A stretch of 50,502 nt of DNA from Bacteroidales bacterium (GTDB lineage: Bacteria; Bacteroidota; Bacteroidia; Bacteroidales; UBA932). Below are positions 1 through 9,046 of the stretch, one piece after another (within the stretch, counting starts at the first letter, position 1; each line of letters opens with the position of its first letter). The DNA lies in the NCBI GenBank assembly GCA_023667095.1, contig JAMPAT010000027.1:1-50502 (forward strand), read 5' to 3'. The translations under genes and the position numbers were made by a program. Under the pieces are notes generated by a model. That model was not told where the DNA came from and searched no databases. It saw nothing but the letters and a program-made list of their open reading frames with translations.

Positions 1-166
1 GCGGAATCTCGATTGTCGGAAGACCGTTGAAATAGCTTACAGGGACACGTTCGTATTTGACGAAGTCAGTTGCCGAAGGTGAAGTCACATTCATGTTCAC
101 CTGGCAGAGGCAGTGCAGGCAGCTTAATGCTGTAAGGACTGCTGGAAGAAGAATTTTCTTACACAT
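1..166 (-). CDS. Secreted Rhs-like (DUF6443-type) protein, N-terminus only
   Basis: The first 55 codons of a gene that runs off the left edge. It starts at an ATG (166-164) with a short signal peptide (MCKKILLPAV, then a Cys-rich hydrophobic stretch). The mature start contains VPVSYFNGLPTIEIP. That pattern (K-Y-x-x-V-P-V-S-Y-F/Y-x-G-x-P-x-I-x-I-P) is typical of the N-terminus of very large Bacteroidota Rhs/YD-repeat surface proteins. This is recognised from memory of the family; the repeats and C-terminal effector domain, if any, lie outside the window. The gene is separated from the glycan operon by two terminator-like hairpins, so it is probably a separate transcription unit. Confidence 0.5.
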   Translation of the reverse strand, partial: MCKKILLPAVLTALSCLHCLCQVNMNVTSPSATDFVKYERVPVSYFNGLPTIEIP

Positions 167-189
167 AGCCTCTAAAATTTGATGTTTAT

Positions 190-240
190 AAAAAAGTCAT
201 AGCCGCACGGACACTTCTTTCGAGGTCAGTACGGCTATGA
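190..240 (-). terminator. Terminator-like hairpin upstream of the Rhs-like gene
   Basis: On the minus strand a 12-bp stem (TCATAGCCGTAC with GTGCGGCTATGA, one G-U pair, 20-nt loop) is followed directly by C and six U. It is a good intrinsic terminator but lies only about 25 nt before the start codon at 166, downstream of the operon terminator at 325-356. It could be an attenuator for the Rhs-like gene, the end of a small RNA, or a second back-up terminator. Confidence 0.55.
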
Positions 241-249
241 ATATAAATC

Positions 250-310
250 TGTGGTGCCGGGAACATGCTTCCCGTGTCAACGGGGCGCATATTGGCAAAA
301 GGCCTGCCAG
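250..310 (-). promoter_or_regulatory. Structured leader with competing hairpins
   Basis: Between the two terminators the sequence can form several small hairpins. TGGCA/TGCCA pairs at 293-309. CGGGAA/TTCCCG pairs at 258-274, and CCCG/CGGG pairs at 271-284. The last two share bases 271-274, so they exclude each other. With the terminator-like hairpin at 190-240 this has the layout of an attenuated leader or a small RNA. No known riboswitch class was recognised, and no clear promoter was found in it. Confidence 0.35.
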
Positions 311-324
311 AGAGTGGTCAAATC

Positions 325-356
325 AAAAAAAGTGGTCAGGCACAAGGCCTGACCAC
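325..356 (-). terminator. Rho-independent terminator of the glycan operon
   Basis: On the minus strand a perfect 10-bp stem (GTGGTCAGGC with GCCTGACCAC, 5-nt loop) is followed by seven U. It lies 32 nt after the stop codon of the last operon gene at 388. Confidence 0.9.
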
Positions 357-387
357 CGGTTATAAAGTCTTTCACCTATAGAAGCGA

Positions 388-1806
388 CTATTCAGGAAGA
401 GAAACTGTTGCCCATTCCATTCCGTCTGTTGCAGTAATGGTATTTGAACCAGAAGCGCCATTGATATTAATCTGGCATTTGAGGTCATTCCCATTTGAAG
501 TGTGATCCTTGACTACATCTCCTTCTCCCTCATTGAATTTCCAGTAGGAGACAAGTCCTGAAGACTTGGCGTCAACTGTGTAGAAATGGTTTGCTGCCTT
601 GAGGTCAGATGCAGTAAGAGCCTTGTTCCAGATACGCACCTCACTCATCATTCCTTTCCAGCAACGGTCAGAGCCGCATGCATATCCAATCCAGAAGCAC
701 CTTGTTGCGCCCCAGCCTCCCGGCTCATCAGTGTGAGGACGGTTGAAAGTACGCTTAGTTGTGCCTTCCGCTGTCTTGGTAGCTTTCTCTTCACCATCAA
801 CATAAAGCTTGATCTCACCCTTGTTGAAGCTGACAGCAATATGATACCATCTGTTTTCATCAAGCAGAACTCCTGAATTCAGCTTAATCTCAGCCCCGTC
901 GTTATCTGGGCTGGTTGCAATCTGAAGTTCATTTTTCTGGATACCATCATCTCCTGTACGGATCATGAAATATCCGTCAATGCCCATGATTGTATTCAAG
1001 CTATTCCAGCCGTTCTCATGATAAACCAATGCCTCAAATGTAAACTCTGACATATCGTAGAACGGAGCTGCATTGCCTTCCCAGGTAGGATAGACCCTTG
1101 TTGAACTGAACTTGCCGGCTGTAGTGATCAGCGCATCGCCAGGAGTAGGGTCCGGAGTAACTCCGCCGGAACGTGTCTGGATTATATGCAATATAACTCC
1201 ATCATTGTTTCCCTGGAACAGGATCTGTCCGTCACGTTTCGTCTCCCCCTCCGGAAGCGCTGCGACATTGAAGACCTCCACCTTGCCTTTGGTCTCCTTA
1301 TGCGTAATCCACTGCGGCTGGCCTATAGTAAATGTATATTCAACGTTTGTATTGACTTCAATTTCAACTGTTGAAGCATTCTCATTTACTTCATAGTTGG
1401 TCTTTTCTATTTTAAAATAAGGTTCTTCCGGTGCAGGTGGTTCCGGTGCATCTCCGGCAGCGACAGTAATGGTGAAAGTCGCTGTTGCCTCACCTGAAGT
1501 AAAGGTATAGACAGCCTGCAGCTCCTCTGTAGTCTCATTCTTGCTGACTGCAAATTTGACCACGGCACCGTTCTTTCCTGACTTTGCAGAAGGTACTACC
1601 CAGCTGTAATCCTTTTCGGAAGAGACAGTCCAGTCCCCTGAACTTGTAACTACAACCTCAGCATTGCCTCCGGCATTCTCAAAAGAGACGCTTTTCGGAT
1701 CTACTGATATTGTATCCTCTATCACATCCACAGGCGGATCCAGAGGCTTGTCCTCACATCCGGCAAATGCCAGGAGTGCAGCGGCGAACAATAAAATCTT
1801 TTTCAT
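388..1806 (-). CDS. Surface lipoprotein: two BACON domains plus LamG domain
   Basis: A 472-residue protein. A lipoprotein signal ends in AFAGC with Cys17 as the lipidation site. Two BACON-type Ig-like repeats follow (about residues 33-117 and 130-213; the pattern SVSFENAGGNAEVVVTSSGD is typical). The C-terminal half (about 250-440) is a concanavalin/LamG-3 jelly-roll with the motifs YHIAVSFNKGEIKLYVDGE and MSEVRIWNKAL. BACON domains are linked to mucin or glycoconjugate binding and LamG domains to carbohydrate binding. It is the last gene of the susC-susD-GH18 operon, 30 bp after the DUF1735 gene, so it is most likely a surface glycan-binding protein. The ligand is inferred, not visible. Confidence 0.85.
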   Translation of the reverse strand: MKKILLFAAALLAFAGCEDKPLDPPVDVIEDTISVDPKSVSFENAGGNAEVVVTSSGDWTVSSEKDYSWVVPSAKSGKNGAVVKFAVSKNETTEELQAVYTFTSGEATATFTITVAAGDAPEPPAPEEPYFKIEKTNYEVNENASTVEIEVNTNVEYTFTIGQPQWITHKETKGKVEVFNVAALPEGETKRDGQILFQGNNDGVILHIIQTRSGGVTPDPTPGDALITTAGKFSSTRVYPTWEGNAAPFYDMSEFTFEALVYHENGWNSLNTIMGIDGYFMIRTGDDGIQKNELQIATSPDNDGAEIKLNSGVLLDENRWYHIAVSFNKGEIKLYVDGEEKATKTAEGTTKRTFNRPHTDEPGGWGATRCFWIGYACGSDRCWKGMMSEVRIWNKALTASDLKAANHFYTVDAKSSGLVSYWKFNEGEGDVVKDHTSNGNDLKCQININGASGSNTITATDGMEWATVSLPE

Positions 1807-1836
1807 AATCTTAATATTATTAATTGTTGGTGTTTT

Positions 1837-2970
1837 CTACAATCCTGCGCCTATGGCAATCGGATTCTCAAGATCCACGAAGTTTACTCTATAGACAGTT
1901 TTCGGTGCTGGACCTCCCGTTGCATTGACAACCTCATTACCATTAAGCTTGTAATACGCTACAAGTCCATCCGATGCCGGATCTACGGAAAGCATGTTCT
2001 CCTTGATCTGGCTGTCTGAACGTACGACATTCCAGAGCCTTATCTCGCTCATGTATCCATTGAACGGACGTGTACCCCACATGAAGTTAGGAACCTGTCC
2101 TATTGAGAATCCATAGTCGGCACCATTTGCAGTCAGGTCAGAAGACATGGTGAAGCTACCGTTTGACACAACCTTCTCACCGTTGACATAGAGATTGGCC
2201 GTACCGTCAGATGCACATGTAAATGCAAGGTGATACCACAGGCCTGACTTGATTGGGCTGTCAGACAATGTAATCTCGCTCTTTCCTGCCATCTGGAGGA
2301 CATCACGTGGAACTGTTCCGCCGCCTGCATCACCGATACGCATGATCATTACACCCTCACATCCCATGACTGTGTTGTTGTTACCAAAGCTTGCAACATT
2401 GATGACAGCCTCGTATGTTACGTCTGTAAAGACATCCAGAGGAGTAAGAGGAAGAGTTATGTAGCTGGAGTTGAAGCGTGCAGCCCTCATAATCTTCAGA
2501 GGTCTCTTGACCTCAAAATATGTAATGTTGCTGCCGTCAATGACAGGGACATCACCTGTGTTGACACGTACAGGAAGAAGATATGAATCTCCGTCCACAA
2601 GCCCGGCAAGTTCATTCAGATAAAGGTCTGTCGAAGCAGAATAGACATCTCCAGCCTTGATTACAGATGTCTCGTTTGCAAGACCTGCAGTTGTAAATAC
2701 CTTATACTCCTTGCCATACTTCTCGTTGTATGCCTTGACAACATCCTCACCCTCGATTGTATAGGTGACATTCACATCGCTGTCATACATTGTTGTAAGA
2801 CGGGACTTGAGGTCAATGGTGTGGGTAGCTTCTTCATCCAGTTCAATCAGTGACTGGGCATCCTCAAAATATACTTTTGAGACCAGAAGCTCTGCCTCCT
2901 TGTCCTGGCAGCCGGCAAGAACGGCTCCGCACAGCCCCAGGGTAGCTATAATTCTTGAAATTCTTTTCAT
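1837..2970 (-). CDS. DUF1735 and LamG domain lipoprotein
   Basis: 377 residues from the ATG at 2970, chosen because it opens a lipoprotein signal (MKRISRIIAT ... LAGC, Cys21); the open frame continues upstream but overlaps the previous gene. Residues about 30-165 match DUF1735, the N-terminal domain of BT_3987-like proteins: an immunoglobulin-like fold with YNEKYGKEYKVF and the SYLLPVRV strand. Residues about 180-360 form a LamG-3 domain (WYHLAFTCASDGTANLYVNG, MSEIRLWNVVRS). DUF1735 proteins typically accompany GH18 endoglycosidases in Bacteroides N-glycan loci, as here. Likely a surface glycan-binding partner of the SusCD complex. Confidence 0.85.
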   Translation of the reverse strand: MKRISRIIATLGLCGAVLAGCQDKEAELLVSKVYFEDAQSLIELDEEATHTIDLKSRLTTMYDSDVNVTYTIEGEDVVKAYNEKYGKEYKVFTTAGLANETSVIKAGDVYSASTDLYLNELAGLVDGDSYLLPVRVNTGDVPVIDGSNITYFEVKRPLKIMRAARFNSSYITLPLTPLDVFTDVTYEAVINVASFGNNNTVMGCEGVMIMRIGDAGGGTVPRDVLQMAGKSEITLSDSPIKSGLWYHLAFTCASDGTANLYVNGEKVVSNGSFTMSSDLTANGADYGFSIGQVPNFMWGTRPFNGYMSEIRLWNVVRSDSQIKENMLSVDPASDGLVAYYKLNGNEVVNATGGPAPKTVYRVNFVDLENPIAIGAGL

Positions 2971-2983
2971 AATTCTATTAGGT

Positions 2984-4123
2984 TTACTGTTCAGGATTTG
3001 GAGTTTCCGCCTGTGCAGCCTTCCACTCGTTGAATACCCTGAGGTTCTCCTGGATACCTTTACGCATCCATTTGTAGTCAGGGGTATTGTCATAATCCTT
3101 GGTGAAACGGTATGCTCCGAATCCACCCTTGTATCCGTTTGACGGCATATAGCGTGCATGGCCCATGATTGAACCGCCTGATACTGCGTACTGCTCAAAA
3201 TTTTCGGTCAGGATTACCTTTTCAGGCCTGTTGAAAGAGATAGGCCTTGTATAGCCGTATGACTGCTCAATGAAATAGTCGACATATTCAGGGCACTGGC
3301 TCTGGAAAGTTGACATGATTCCGTCAATGCAAAGAAGCTTGTGCCCCTTGCCATCAGGATCGCTCATAGGACCGATATATTTGCCCATCTCCTTTACAAG
3401 ATGTACAATCAGCTCAGTCTGATAGCGGTTTCCTGCCAATGTTCCATCAGCATCATTGAATCCGGAACCAGGTTCCCAGTCAATGTCAAAGCCGTCCCAT
3501 TCATTGGTGAAGAGAGAATCACAGAGAGCCTTTGCAAACCTTGAATGTGCCTCTTTCATTTTCTCGAGATTATTCAAGTCCTCTGGAGCTATACCCCAGT
3601 AAGCCCAGCGTGCAATATCCTTCTCGCTATCAAGCTTGCTCTGGCTCCAGCCCTCTTCCTCTGCCTGCTTGTACAGCGGAGTATAGATAGACTCTGGAGT
3701 CCTTCCTTTACCAAGATATGAAAGAAGGCTTACCTCCAGAAGCTTTGTTCCTTTCACCTTCTGGACAAATTCCTTGTCCCTCTTCTGCTCAGGAGTAATT
3801 TCAAACCTGCCCGGCGCACCGCTCCACATGGAGACGATATCCATGCTGTCAGGAATAGCAGAAAGATAGCCTTTCCTTGCAGCACCCTGGGGAGCCCAGT
3901 CCGAGAACCATCCGAAAGCTACAGGACGTCCGTAGTTCCAGATTTCATCCTTGTAGGCACGGAGATTTTCGTAGTATTCCCTACTCTGCTCGTTGTCCAT
4001 CGTATTGTATCCGCCGATATGCTCAACTTCGATTTTCTCCACGTCCGTACATGAGACAGAGGACATCGCCACACCGGCAGCCGGAACGATATATAATAGT
4101 TTCTTAAATATTTTCATATTCAT
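2984..4123 (-). CDS. GH18 endo-beta-N-acetylglucosaminidase-like lipoprotein
   Basis: A 379-residue lipoprotein; the signal ends SSVSC (Cys25), and a start two codons later (4117) is equally possible. The GH18 active-site motif DxxDxDxE is intact as DGFDIDWE, with predicted catalytic acid Glu217, Asp215 assisting and Asp213 preceding. Family members of this size in Bacteroidota hydrolyse the chitobiose core of N-glycans. Its position directly after susD and before DUF1735/LamG genes follows loci such as that of BT_3987. It probably acts at the cell surface, releasing glycans for import by the upstream SusCD pair. Substrate class (high-mannose or complex) cannot be read from the sequence. Confidence 0.85.
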   Translation of the reverse strand: MNMKIFKKLLYIVPAAGVAMSSVSCTDVEKIEVEHIGGYNTMDNEQSREYYENLRAYKDEIWNYGRPVAFGWFSDWAPQGAARKGYLSAIPDSMDIVSMWSGAPGRFEITPEQKRDKEFVQKVKGTKLLEVSLLSYLGKGRTPESIYTPLYKQAEEEGWSQSKLDSEKDIARWAYWGIAPEDLNNLEKMKEAHSRFAKALCDSLFTNEWDGFDIDWEPGSGFNDADGTLAGNRYQTELIVHLVKEMGKYIGPMSDPDGKGHKLLCIDGIMSTFQSQCPEYVDYFIEQSYGYTRPISFNRPEKVILTENFEQYAVSGGSIMGHARYMPSNGYKGGFGAYRFTKDYDNTPDYKWMRKGIQENLRVFNEWKAAQAETPNPEQ

Positions 4124-4138
4124 CTAAATTTCTGTTAA

Positions 4139-5767
4139 TTATTTGCAGTCCCACCAGAGTTTTGTAGTAGGTGAATCCTGGCCACCGAGCTTCTGGAGAG
4201 CCTCCTCATAGTTTGCACGGTCCTCGGTAGACTGTGAGAAGCTGTTAGGATAGACCATACGGCGTATTCCGGAAGCCTTTGTAACCCCGACTGCTGCACC
4301 ATTGTTCACATGCACCTGGTTGAGCTTAGGATAACCTGTCTTCCTCCACTCTGTCCATGCCTCCATTCCGTTAGGATAGAGGGCAATCCATTTCTGGATC
4401 ATGATCTGCTCAAGGGCTGTCTCCTTGTTGCTGCTGAACTGAGTAGTAGTCTGGGTAGGAGCTGAGGCAGAATAATTTATATTCGATACCTTCACGTCAG
4501 ACGGAGTATTGACATTGTTGATATATGAATTCACGAGTGAAGCTGAAAGTCCGTTCTCCTCGAAGGACATCTCGATACCCTTACGATACCAGTCGGATGC
4601 TGAGCCGAACTCTGACCATTCAAGTGAAGCCTCTGCAAGAAGGAAATACACCTCTGATGTACGCATCCAGTATGTCGGTGTCGTAGATGTGAAGTTAGGG
4701 ATTGAAGCACCTGCAAAAGTCTTTGCCCCATTTGCTGTTCCCGGAGGAACCGGAGCATATTTCTTTCCGTTATATCCGTCCACAGACCATGCAGGGATGT
4801 CCTTTCCTTCCTCGACAGGCCTTGCCTCAGTAAAGTAGACTGCAAGACGAGGATCCTGGTAACCGTTAAGGTAAGCAAACATGGATGTTCCCATGCAGCA
4901 CTCATTGTAGCTTGTAGCACAGTGGTTTATATTGTTGATAAACACATATCCTGCACCTGTGCTCACCTGTGCCTCATCAGACTTGTCGTTCATCAGGTTA
5001 TTGATGTCATTGCCATATGCTTCCATAGCCCATTTCTTCGACATGTCTGCATCAACATATTTCAGACGCATTGCAAGACGTAGCATGAGTGAGTTGGCAT
5101 ACTTGACCCATTTTGATGCGCTTCCGCCGTACACGATGTCATAGTTGGCCATAATGGAACCGCCGGTCTCGGCAAGAGGCCTAAGGGTCTCAACCGCATC
5201 CTTCAGGTCACTGAACATAGCCTCATAGACCTCCTTCTCGCTGTCGAAAGGAATCACAACGGCCATCTCTCCTGCATGGATGTAAGGAATAGGGCCAAAA
5301 GTCTCAAGGGTCTTGTGCCAAGCGGAAATCTTAAGTATCTGCGCAAGGGCAAACACCTCAGGCGTACCGTTCTTCTCAGCCTGCTGGCGAACCTTTTTCC
5401 ATGATGGAAGAATCTGGGTATATGACTCCTTGTAAGTTGAAGCGCCCCAGTCGTCCTGTAGATAGTATGTAAGCGGGTTGTTTCCGCTGTACCAGTTGTT
5501 GTCCTGGCCGAAATAGCCGCTCCATCCGTCAACAGACAGCATATATGCGGTCTGGTATGCATTGATATAGTCTGTCCTGTCAGCCTGTGTTCCAACAGGG
5601 AAGACACATCTCTCCATAAGGGTAACGGCTGCGCCAAGGGCAACACCGTCCATCTTTCCCTCTTCCTCTGTCATCTCAAACGGATTGGTGTTAATCCTCA
5701 GATAGTCACAGGAGACCATGAGGGACATCATGCCGGCAACAGACAGTAGTTTATATATATTTTTCAT
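4139..5767 (-). CDS. SusD/RagB-family nutrient-binding lipoprotein (SusD-like_2)
   Basis: 542 residues from the ATG at 5767 (another ATG at 5773). These starts follow the susC stop (5777-5775) directly, and they place the hydrophobic signal and lipobox (MSLMVSC, Cys20) correctly; the longer open frame would overlap susC. The DYLRINTNPFEM start and the GWSGYFGQD segment resemble the SusD-like_2 branch. SusD proteins cap the SusC barrel at the cell surface and bind the oligosaccharide. It is coupled to susC and followed 15 bp later by the GH18 gene. Confidence 0.88.
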   Translation of the reverse strand: MKNIYKLLSVAGMMSLMVSCDYLRINTNPFEMTEEEGKMDGVALGAAVTLMERCVFPVGTQADRTDYINAYQTAYMLSVDGWSGYFGQDNNWYSGNNPLTYYLQDDWGASTYKESYTQILPSWKKVRQQAEKNGTPEVFALAQILKISAWHKTLETFGPIPYIHAGEMAVVIPFDSEKEVYEAMFSDLKDAVETLRPLAETGGSIMANYDIVYGGSASKWVKYANSLMLRLAMRLKYVDADMSKKWAMEAYGNDINNLMNDKSDEAQVSTGAGYVFINNINHCATSYNECCMGTSMFAYLNGYQDPRLAVYFTEARPVEEGKDIPAWSVDGYNGKKYAPVPPGTANGAKTFAGASIPNFTSTTPTYWMRTSEVYFLLAEASLEWSEFGSASDWYRKGIEMSFEENGLSASLVNSYINNVNTPSDVKVSNINYSASAPTQTTTQFSSNKETALEQIMIQKWIALYPNGMEAWTEWRKTGYPKLNQVHVNNGAAVGVTKASGIRRMVYPNSFSQSTEDRANYEEALQKLGGQDSPTTKLWWDCK

Positions 5768-5774
5768 TGTCATA

Positions 5775-8700
5775 TTAGAATTTAAATTTGAGGCTGAAAG
5801 CATAACTTCTCACACTTGGCTGCATAAAGTAGTCATTGCCCTGTCCGTATGTTCCGATAGTCGGAGTAAGCTCAGGGTCAAAAGGAGCCTTGCAGTAAAT
5901 CATCCAAGGGTTGTTTGCAATGAATGTAAGCGTAAGGTCCTTAAGTACATTCTTGAACCATTTGTTAGGGAAGGTATAGCCGAATGTAACTTCCTGGAGA
6001 CGGATATTTGTTGCACTGTAGGTGTAGTATCCTGATGTATGGAAGTCACCGGTGCCGACTTTCTTGAAATAGCCCTCTGCATCAACCATTCCCTGGTTAG
6101 GAAGCATGTATCCACCGTTCTCACGGGCCTCAGCAGATGCCTTTGACACTCCGAAACGGTCCATGATAGCCTCAGTCGAAGATGTCACGATACCACCGAA
6201 GCGGCCATTGAGCAGGAAGCTGAGGGTAAAGCCCTTATATGAAATGGAGTTGTTCCATCCAAGATTGAAGTCAGGAGTTGTCTTGCCAAGGTAGACAGGG
6301 TCTGTCTTTTCAAGTGAATAGTTACCGTCCTTTACCTCTACATATCCCTGGCTGTCCTTCTTGAGGAATGTGTCAGCATAGATGTCACTGAGACTGCCTC
6401 CCTCTTTCAGGATAATACGTCCGTTGTCCTTGAGCACCTCAGGCACATTGATTGGATCAAGGCTCATCTCAGTATAAAAATCATGGACCATCTCCTTGAT
6501 TACATTGACGTTGCGTGAGAATGTAAGCAAAGATGATATCCTTACACCCTTGACAGTGTTGTCATAGCCGAGAGAAGCCTCCCAACCGCTGTTTGCGACA
6601 TTACCTGCCTGGAGATAAGCTTCCTTGAAACCGGAGTATTCAGGAAGCTCCGCAAGGAATGTCTGGTTGTATGTGTTTGAGTGATAGTATGTCAACTGTG
6701 CACTCAGGCTGTTCCAGAGACGGAATTCAAGACCGAACTCATATGACTTCGTCTTCTCCGGTTCAAAATCAACGAACGGGAAACGTCCGTTCTCCTGGAG
6801 AAGACCTCCGACAAGCTTCGTAGTGACAGTCCCAGGAGTAAGTCCTGAACGTGTAACAGGAGATCCCACTTCTGCATAAGATCCACGTACTTTCAGATAA
6901 GAGAACCATTTAGGCATTTCAACCATTTCTGAAATGACAGCTGAAAGACCCACTGAAGGATAGAAGTATCCCGGCTTTTCAGAAGAAGTACCCACAAGGC
7001 GTGAGTTCCAGTCGTTACGTCCGGTAAGCGTAAGGAAGAGCATATTCTTCCATCCGAGTTCAACATTTGCAAAAACCGCATTGTTGCGGACTGCTGCATC
7101 TCCACCATCCTCGATATATGCAGAACCTGCCGGATCGATATTGCTGAAGGTAAATTTGTTAGGGACTAGCTTAAGAGGTCCCCTGTATCCCCTTGTCATC
7201 TCATGATAGTCAGAGAAGCTGTAGCCGAGGTTGACCATCAGATGGAAATCACCGAGATGCTTGTTGATATTGAGCATTGCATCGGCATACTGCTGGCGGT
7301 TTCTGAAATTGCTGTATTCATAGAGACCTTTGTCAGAGCCTTCCGTGAAAATCATGTTTGTAGTCGCAGCATACTTCCTTTCAAACTCCACATTAGTGTC
7401 ATCCAGACGGTAGCGTGCAGAGACATTGAGCCAGTCAAGGATATTGTATGTAATGCCGACATTGAACATATAACGGTTCTTTGTACTTGGAGTAGTGTTG
7501 CGGAACGCTGTCCAGTAAGGGTTGTCCGTAGCATATGTGTTATCTACAATCGGCCAATACTGAGTTGCGAATGCACGGCTCTGGTTGTAACGCTCAAATG
7601 ACTTCACAGCATCCCAGCTCTCTCCCCTCGGGAAAAGGTATGCAGCGACTACAGGGTTATTGTAGAGACCCTGTGTAACCATGTTCTGGTCTGTCTGATG
7701 AACAAATGAAGCACCAAGATCAATCTGTACCTTGTCGTTCAGGATTGAAGAGGTGTTGCGGACAGATGCATTGATACGGTCATATTTGTTGTTAGGCACA
7801 ATTCCCTGTGAGTTGCTTGAAGATATGGAAGCAAATGTCTGGTTATGCTTGTTACCCATTGTAAGGCTCAAGGAATTGATGAATGTCATTCCTGTCTCGA
7901 AGAAGTCTTTCTTCGGATCATATGAAGACGGAGTTGCAAGCTTGTTGCCCCAGCTCTCGTATGCGCCCTGCCTGTTTCCATAGATATTCTGGAAGTCAGG
8001 AGTCATATAAGGGGTGCTGAACTCGGATGTAGTGGAGAATGAAAGTGAAACCTTTCCTTCCTTTCCTTTCTTGGTATTGATGAGGATGACACCGTTTGCC
8101 GCGCTACTTCCGTAGAGGGCGGCTGCAGATGGACCTGTAAGCACAGATATGCTCTCTATATCCTCAGGATTGAAGTCTGCAATTCCCTCGGTAGTAGCCC
8201 TGGATGTACCTCCAAGAACTTCGCTGCCGGATCCAAGTGTCGTGTTGATCATAGGGATACCGTCAATCACATAAAGGACGTTGTTGTCTCCTTCAAGGGA
8301 TTTTGCACCACGCATGATTACACGTGTAGCTCCACCGGCTCCACCGGCACTCTTGTTGATCTGGACTCCGGCAATCTTACCGTTGAGAGAGTTTACGAAA
8401 TTGACGTCCTGGGCACGGAGAAGCTCCTCTGAATCAACCTTCTGGACATTGTAGCTCAACGCCTTCTCCGAACGTTTGATACCAAGGGCCGTAACCACGA
8501 CCTCATCCAGGAACTCTGTTGACACATTGAGGACAACATCAATTCTCGCCTGCCCGTTGTAGACGATTTCCTGGTCTTCATAGCCAAGGAGAGAAACGAC
8601 AATGACATCCCCTGGCTTTACCCCTGCAATTGTGTACTCACCGTCAAAATCGGTTGTCACTCCACCGGCTCCGCCTTTCACCATGACAGCGGCACCGATT

Positions 8701-8860
8701 ACAGGTCCTTGATTATCAGTTACTGTACCACTGACTATACCCCCCCAGCTGTGGACTGGTCCTGGGCTTTCAGCTCAGTGGACAAGATGCCCAGGACAGC
8801 GAAGGCAAGAAATGCCGCCAGAGAGTACCTGAACATCGATGATTTGAATATTTTTAACAT
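5775..8860 (-). CDS. SusC-family TonB-dependent transporter, out of frame at a poly-G tract
   Basis: Complete SusC architecture, but in two frames. ATG 8860 opens a good signal peptide (MLKIFKSSMF ... STELKAQ), and this frame stops at TAG 8737 just after a run of seven G. The other frame resumes at the tract (IVSGTVTDNQGPVIGAAV) and runs to 5775 with a carboxypeptidase-regulatory domain, a TonB plug (VIMRGAKSLEGDNNVLYVIDG) and a 22-strand-type barrel ending in YAFSLKFKF. Eight G, or five, would join the frames and give about 1030 residues. As written, the only in-frame downstream ATG (8684) lacks an export signal. This is either phase variation in the off state, a true pseudogene, or a one-base sequence error. 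It is the first gene of the glycan operon and forms the transport barrel for the SusD and GH18 products. Confidence 0.85.
8740..8746 (-). repeat. G7 homopolymer in the first susC, frame-breaking
   Basis: Seven G on the coding strand, flanked by CAGCT and TATAG, 38 codons into the gene between the signal peptide and the first mature domain. Upstream frame reads GCT GGG GGG GTA TAG (stop); one more G would give GGT ATA GTC and the correct SusC frame. Confidence 0.9.
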
Positions 8861-8862
8861 AA

Positions 8863-8883
8863 TTTATTAAATTGGTTAATAAA
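8863..8883 (-). repeat. AT-rich inverted repeat in the susC leader
   Basis: TTTATTAA and TTAATAAA separated by five bases, ending a few bases before the start codon at 8860. As RNA this weak hairpin could affect ribosome access. No Shine-Dalgarno sequence is evident, which is common in this phylum. Confidence 0.4.
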
Positions 8884-8889
8884 AGAGTG

Positions 8890-8920
8890 CAAATATATGG
8901 TTTTCCGCGTAACATTCCAA
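8890..8920 (-). promoter_or_regulatory. Bacteroides-type promoter of the glycan operon
   Basis: On the minus strand TTG (8920-8918), 20 nt, then TATATTTG (8897-8890). This fits the Bacteroidota -33/-7 consensus. Transcription would begin near 8883, giving a leader of about 20-25 nt before the susC ATG. Confidence 0.7.
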
Positions 8921-9046
8921 TCAATATCCATAGAAAATATTAGAATATGGAAGCAATTCAAAAACGCCGTCAGAAGCATGTACAAGGGCATTCCACAGCT
9001 ACATATTGAATATCAATGCAGTGCCGTCAGAATGGTACCGGAGAAG

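Noticed and set aside
2971..3198. A longer N-terminus for the DUF1735/LamG lipoprotein
   Set aside because: It overlaps the upstream GH18 gene and would bury the lipoprotein signal that begins at 2970.
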